From CAYLMG01 sp964464635 (GTDB lineage: Bacteria > Planctomycetota > Phycisphaerae > Sedimentisphaerales > Anaerobacaceae): DNA of 7,058 nucleotides. A model generated the notes under the pieces. That model was not told where the DNA came from, did no database searches, and worked only from the letters and a program-made list of their open reading frames with translations. Location of the stretch: positions 1 through 7,058 of the forward strand of contig CAYXGT010000109.1 in the NCBI GenBank assembly GCA_964464635.1. Reading direction: 5' to 3'. The translations under genes and the position numbers were made by a program. Positions 4,823 through 7,058 of the stretch are shown here, piece after piece (the stretch's first letter is position 1; each line of letters starts with the position of its first letter).

Positions 4823-6013
4823 CTATTGATATTGATGCCCTGGATTTGCCCAATCCTCTTCATTTGCAGAACCTATCAGCCAATGCGTTTGTGTAAAAAC
4901 AGTATAGCGCTCATGGTCATTTATAAGATTACCGTCATCTTTAAAAGTATCTTGGTCTGCTGTATTGAACGGACCTCCATCAGAAGCAGTAAAACCACTT
5001 TCCACACTGTTTTTAATGTGATCTCCATCGGGATCCTGGGCGGCGATGTATCCACCGGTACCCCACCAATTTGACTTATTTATATGATGCCTCCACTCAT
5101 GTCTGCATGTCCATGCGAAATTGTCGATACCTTCGATATCAATATCCGCATTAACCCCTACGAGGGGAGTATGATATAACAAATGATCATTGGTACCAAC
5201 ATACGCAGTATAATCAGGAGTATCCCAAGCACAATAACCATACGAACTACTTCCATCATATTGAACATCTCCAATATATGCACTCGTCTGCTTCCAGTAG
5301 TAATACCAGTTCGGCGTTGTGCCGCCGGGATTGTTTGTTGCTGTCCGTGGGAAAAACACTTCATATTCAACATTTTTCGGTTCGAATAAAACGCCGCCTC
5401 CTGTTTTATAAATAGTAAAATCTGCTACTTTTTGGCAGAAGTCTGAGTTGTTTAGAGGCAGATTTGTAAACGTTGCGGTTGCTACCCATAATTGCTGACC
5501 GGAGTTATAAACTAGTTTTCCAACGAATTGTTCACCAGACCAAAGGTTATCCCATGTTAATGTCGTCATATAAGGCCCCATAGGATCGTGGGATGTCCCG
5601 ATAGGTGAAATTTCCGCTTTTATTTTATTGTTAAACAAGTTTCTAACAATTTCGATATTGGGTTTAACCTCCATTCGACAAGGGAGCGTTAAAATTCCTG
5701 GATTGGCGGAAGAAAAAGTAAATTCATTTCCTGTGTAGTTGTTAGAAGAAGTTGCATCATCATCTATTTCGCCATCACTATCAGAATCTATAGGATTTTT
5801 TATTTCAAATTTTACCACGGTGTATTTTATTGAATCTCTGCATTTGACACCGGAATTGAGAGTCATTTCGGCTTTTACAAAAAGATCTTCGTCGGCTTCT
5901 TTGCTTTCGAGGTAAATATCAACAGGCAGACTGGATAATGAATAACTCGTCGGTGCGGCTCCGCCGGTCTTGTCGTTGGTTTTCCAGGCGTTCAGATTAG
6001 AAGGGATTGTCAC
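4823..6013 (-). CDS. Putative HExxH zinc metalloprotease-like, calcium-loop protein
   Basis: The 396-residue product has HEWRH at residues 305-309 (bases 5087-5101), the HExxH signature of zinc peptidases. Two acidic loops resemble calcium sites: DSDSDGEIDDD (76-86) and DPDGDHIKNSVE (327-338), the latter like EF-hand or thrombospondin type-3 loops. Asn, Thr, Gly and aromatic residues abound, as in secreted beta-rich proteins; the C-terminus ends in NEEDWANPGHQYQ. The third zinc ligand is not obvious; H367/E368 are candidates. The start is uncertain. GTG 6013 has only GGAAA seven bases upstream, and the product then has no signal peptide, unlike its neighbours. The frame is open for 28 more codons (to a stop at 6098-6100), overlapping the upstream gene, without ATG, and the SDF there is also found in the relic at 3460-3654. 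The gene may have lost its true 5' end. Confidence 0.75.
   Translation of the reverse strand: MTIPSNLNAWKTNDKTGGAAPTSYSLSSLPVDIYLESKEADEDLFVKAEMTLNSGVKCRDSIKYTVVKFEIKNPIDSDSDGEIDDDATSSNNYTGNEFTFSSANPGILTLPCRMEVKPNIEIVRNLFNNKIKAEISPIGTSHDPMGPYMTTLTWDNLWSGEQFVGKLVYNSGQQLWVATATFTNLPLNNSDFCQKVADFTIYKTGGGVLFEPKNVEYEVFFPRTATNNPGGTTPNWYYYWKQTSAYIGDVQYDGSSSYGYCAWDTPDYTAYVGTNDHLLYHTPLVGVNADIDIEGIDNFAWTCRHEWRHHINKSNWWGTGGYIAAQDPDGDHIKNSVESGFTASDGGPFNTADQDTFKDDGNLINDHERYTVFTQTHWLIGSANEEDWANPGHQYQ
5960..5998 (-). repeat. 39-bp exact direct repeat, copy A
   Basis: It encodes NLNAWKTNDKTGG near the start of the HEWRH protein and is identical to 3463-3501. After it the coding sequence goes on as AAPTSYSLSSLP here, whereas copy B runs straight into TAA, so the homology has a sharp boundary at this point. 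Confidence 0.9.
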
Positions 6014-6060
6014 TGTAATATTTCCATAGATATCTCGAACCTGAGGTGGGAAATCAGAGT

Positions 6061-7058
6061 TTAGTCTTCTTTTTTTATGGGGACGAGTTCCTCGTTTTTA
6101 TAAATATACTCTCTGTCCAAAATTTTGTCTACAAACTTATCATCATCTTTTAAGCCGAGATTTCTGTAAGTGAAAGTCTCTGCAGGGATAGGCTCGTTTA
6201 TACGGACATTCTTAAAGACCCATTCCTTATGGGTTCGCAGGCTAAAATCTTTATAATCGCTATAGTCGAATTTATCTTCTGTTCCTCTTATTGGTACATA
6301 CACACCATTTACCTTCTGGTACTCCATGCTCTTTTGATGCATTAATTGCCCACCGTCAGCACTTCTCGTTTCCGAAGAAATCATATTATATCCGGCATTG
6401 GTAGAGAAGGTCCTGACCGTCCAAATGTTGTTTATGTCAAAGACGTTGAAAGTTAATGGTTCATGTACACGATATTGTACATCGCCATCTAAAGTCCTCT
6501 GTTCAACTTTCAGGGCTAATCCATTCAATACGTATTCCCCTTTTTCTTCTATGTTCTTCGCAAAAAAAGGGTAGTACTCCCACACCTGAGACTTGATATC
6601 AAATAAATATCCGGGCAGATAGACAGGCTGACGGCCTACATAAGATGAGTCATCCTTTTCTATTTTCTCTTTGGTCGCTTTGCGCTGTACAACCTCTCCT
6701 TTCCTCAATACGCTTGTATCTGAACTAAGCCGATACTCGCCAGTAACAATGTGGCTACCGCAGTCAGTTATAGATTTTGTTCCAAGGTCTCTGCCATCAG
6801 CCGGATCAAAATAACGCGTAGGTGTTTGCCTGCAAACTTTTGAATAAAACAGCCCTTTGTCTAAATCGCATCTGAAAACGATAAAGCTGGAATCAAGTTC
6901 GGCTATTTCATTGGGACTGGCACCGGCAGCATCCGTGTGACGCTCGAAGGTCCCCTTTGCCATTCCTCCCTTATGGATAAAATACCTTGAAGACTCCAAC
7001 TCGCCCTGCCAGGTATGTATTTGCTCAAAGTTTTCTTTCGTTTGTTTTGATATGCTTC
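6061..7058 (-). CDS. Secreted-type protein, possibly lipoprotein-sorting (LolA/LolB) like; 5' end outside the window
   Basis: The frame ends at TAA 6061 and remains open to the right edge, giving 331 visible residues. The 19 codons before TTG 6999 read SISKQTKENFEQIHTWQGE, which is coding text, so TTG 6999 is not the start and the true start and any signal peptide lie beyond 7058. A piece such as NFEQIHTWQGE near the N-terminus, long antiparallel-beta text in the middle, and a C-terminus of the form EPIPAETFTYRNLGLKDDDK then REYIYKNEELVPI resemble exported planctomycete proteins often annotated as outer-membrane lipoprotein-sorting-like. I infer that from pattern only. The LolA role would be carrying a lipid or lipoprotein in the periplasm, but it cannot be shown here. 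The next gene begins 47 bases downstream, so they may be co-transcribed. Confidence 0.8.
   Translation of the reverse strand, partial: SISKQTKENFEQIHTWQGELESSRYFIHKGGMAKGTFERHTDAAGASPNEIAELDSSFIVFRCDLDKGLFYSKVCRQTPTRYFDPADGRDLGTKSITDCGSHIVTGEYRLSSDTSVLRKGEVVQRKATKEKIEKDDSSYVGRQPVYLPGYLFDIKSQVWEYYPFFAKNIEEKGEYVLNGLALKVEQRTLDGDVQYRVHEPLTFNVFDINNIWTVRTFSTNAGYNMISSETRSADGGQLMHQKSMEYQKVNGVYVPIRGTEDKFDYSDYKDFSLRTHKEWVFKNVRINEPIPAETFTYRNLGLKDDDKFVDKILDREYIYKNEELVPIKKED

Noticed and set aside
5158..5389. Small overlapping frames on both strands inside the HEWRH gene
   Set aside because: They are low-complexity Ile/Thr-rich text in other frames of a gene whose own frame carries HEWRH and the calcium loops.

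Overview
The window looks like an accessory stretch of a planctomycete-type genome, most likely Phycisphaerae or Sedimentisphaerales, at moderate confidence. The grounds are the left-hand spacer DNA, which has the character I associate with that group: runs of ATTCGTGGTT, a CCACGGGC...GCCCGTGG hairpin whose antisense reads SHGQDARG, and reading frames rich in NEPN/KRTQNEPN. The coding cluster of poorly conserved exported proteins, HEAT-repeat proteins and a calcium-loop protein with an HExxH motif fits as well. No rRNA, tRNA, CRISPR array, transposase, integrase or recognisable defence system is visible.

Layout. Positions 1-954 are mostly repeat-derived. They hold AT-rich short repeats, a possible promoter (141-168), a GC-rich leader (about 175-315) ending in a good ribosome binding site, and a long open frame running through two copies of a 135-bp tandem repeat with a covarying hairpin. 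This frame is continuous with the only convincing plus-strand gene (core 955-1803), which encodes a zinc-ribbon, two-helix membrane protein with a bacterial PH domain.

From 1961 to the right edge all genes lie on the minus strand and converge on that gene. In order of transcription they are: a 5'-truncated (by the window) planctomycete-type gene resembling lipoprotein-sorting proteins (6061-7058); a large putative calcium-binding protein with a HEWRH zinc-protease signature (4823-6013); an exported HEAT-repeat protein with its own candidate promoter (3662-4732); a coding relic (3460-3654); a Trp-rich secreted protein of unknown function (2641-3420); and a HEAT-repeat lipoprotein gene broken by a single in-frame TAA (1961-2626).

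The two most informative oddities are on the minus strand. First, the HEAT lipoprotein gene is one uninterrupted 222-codon frame except for one stop at codon 69, so it would easily be misread as two small genes. Second, a sequence encoding TVTIPANLNAWKTNDKTGG occurs as the N-terminus of the HEWRH protein, again (39 bp identical) as a relic 2.5 kb away, and a third time as a 28-bp trace. Each copy lies just downstream of another gene's 3' end, which suggests duplication and decay of a module. Most products appear to be exported or membrane-bound, so a shared role at the cell surface is possible, but nothing in the sequence proves that they work together.
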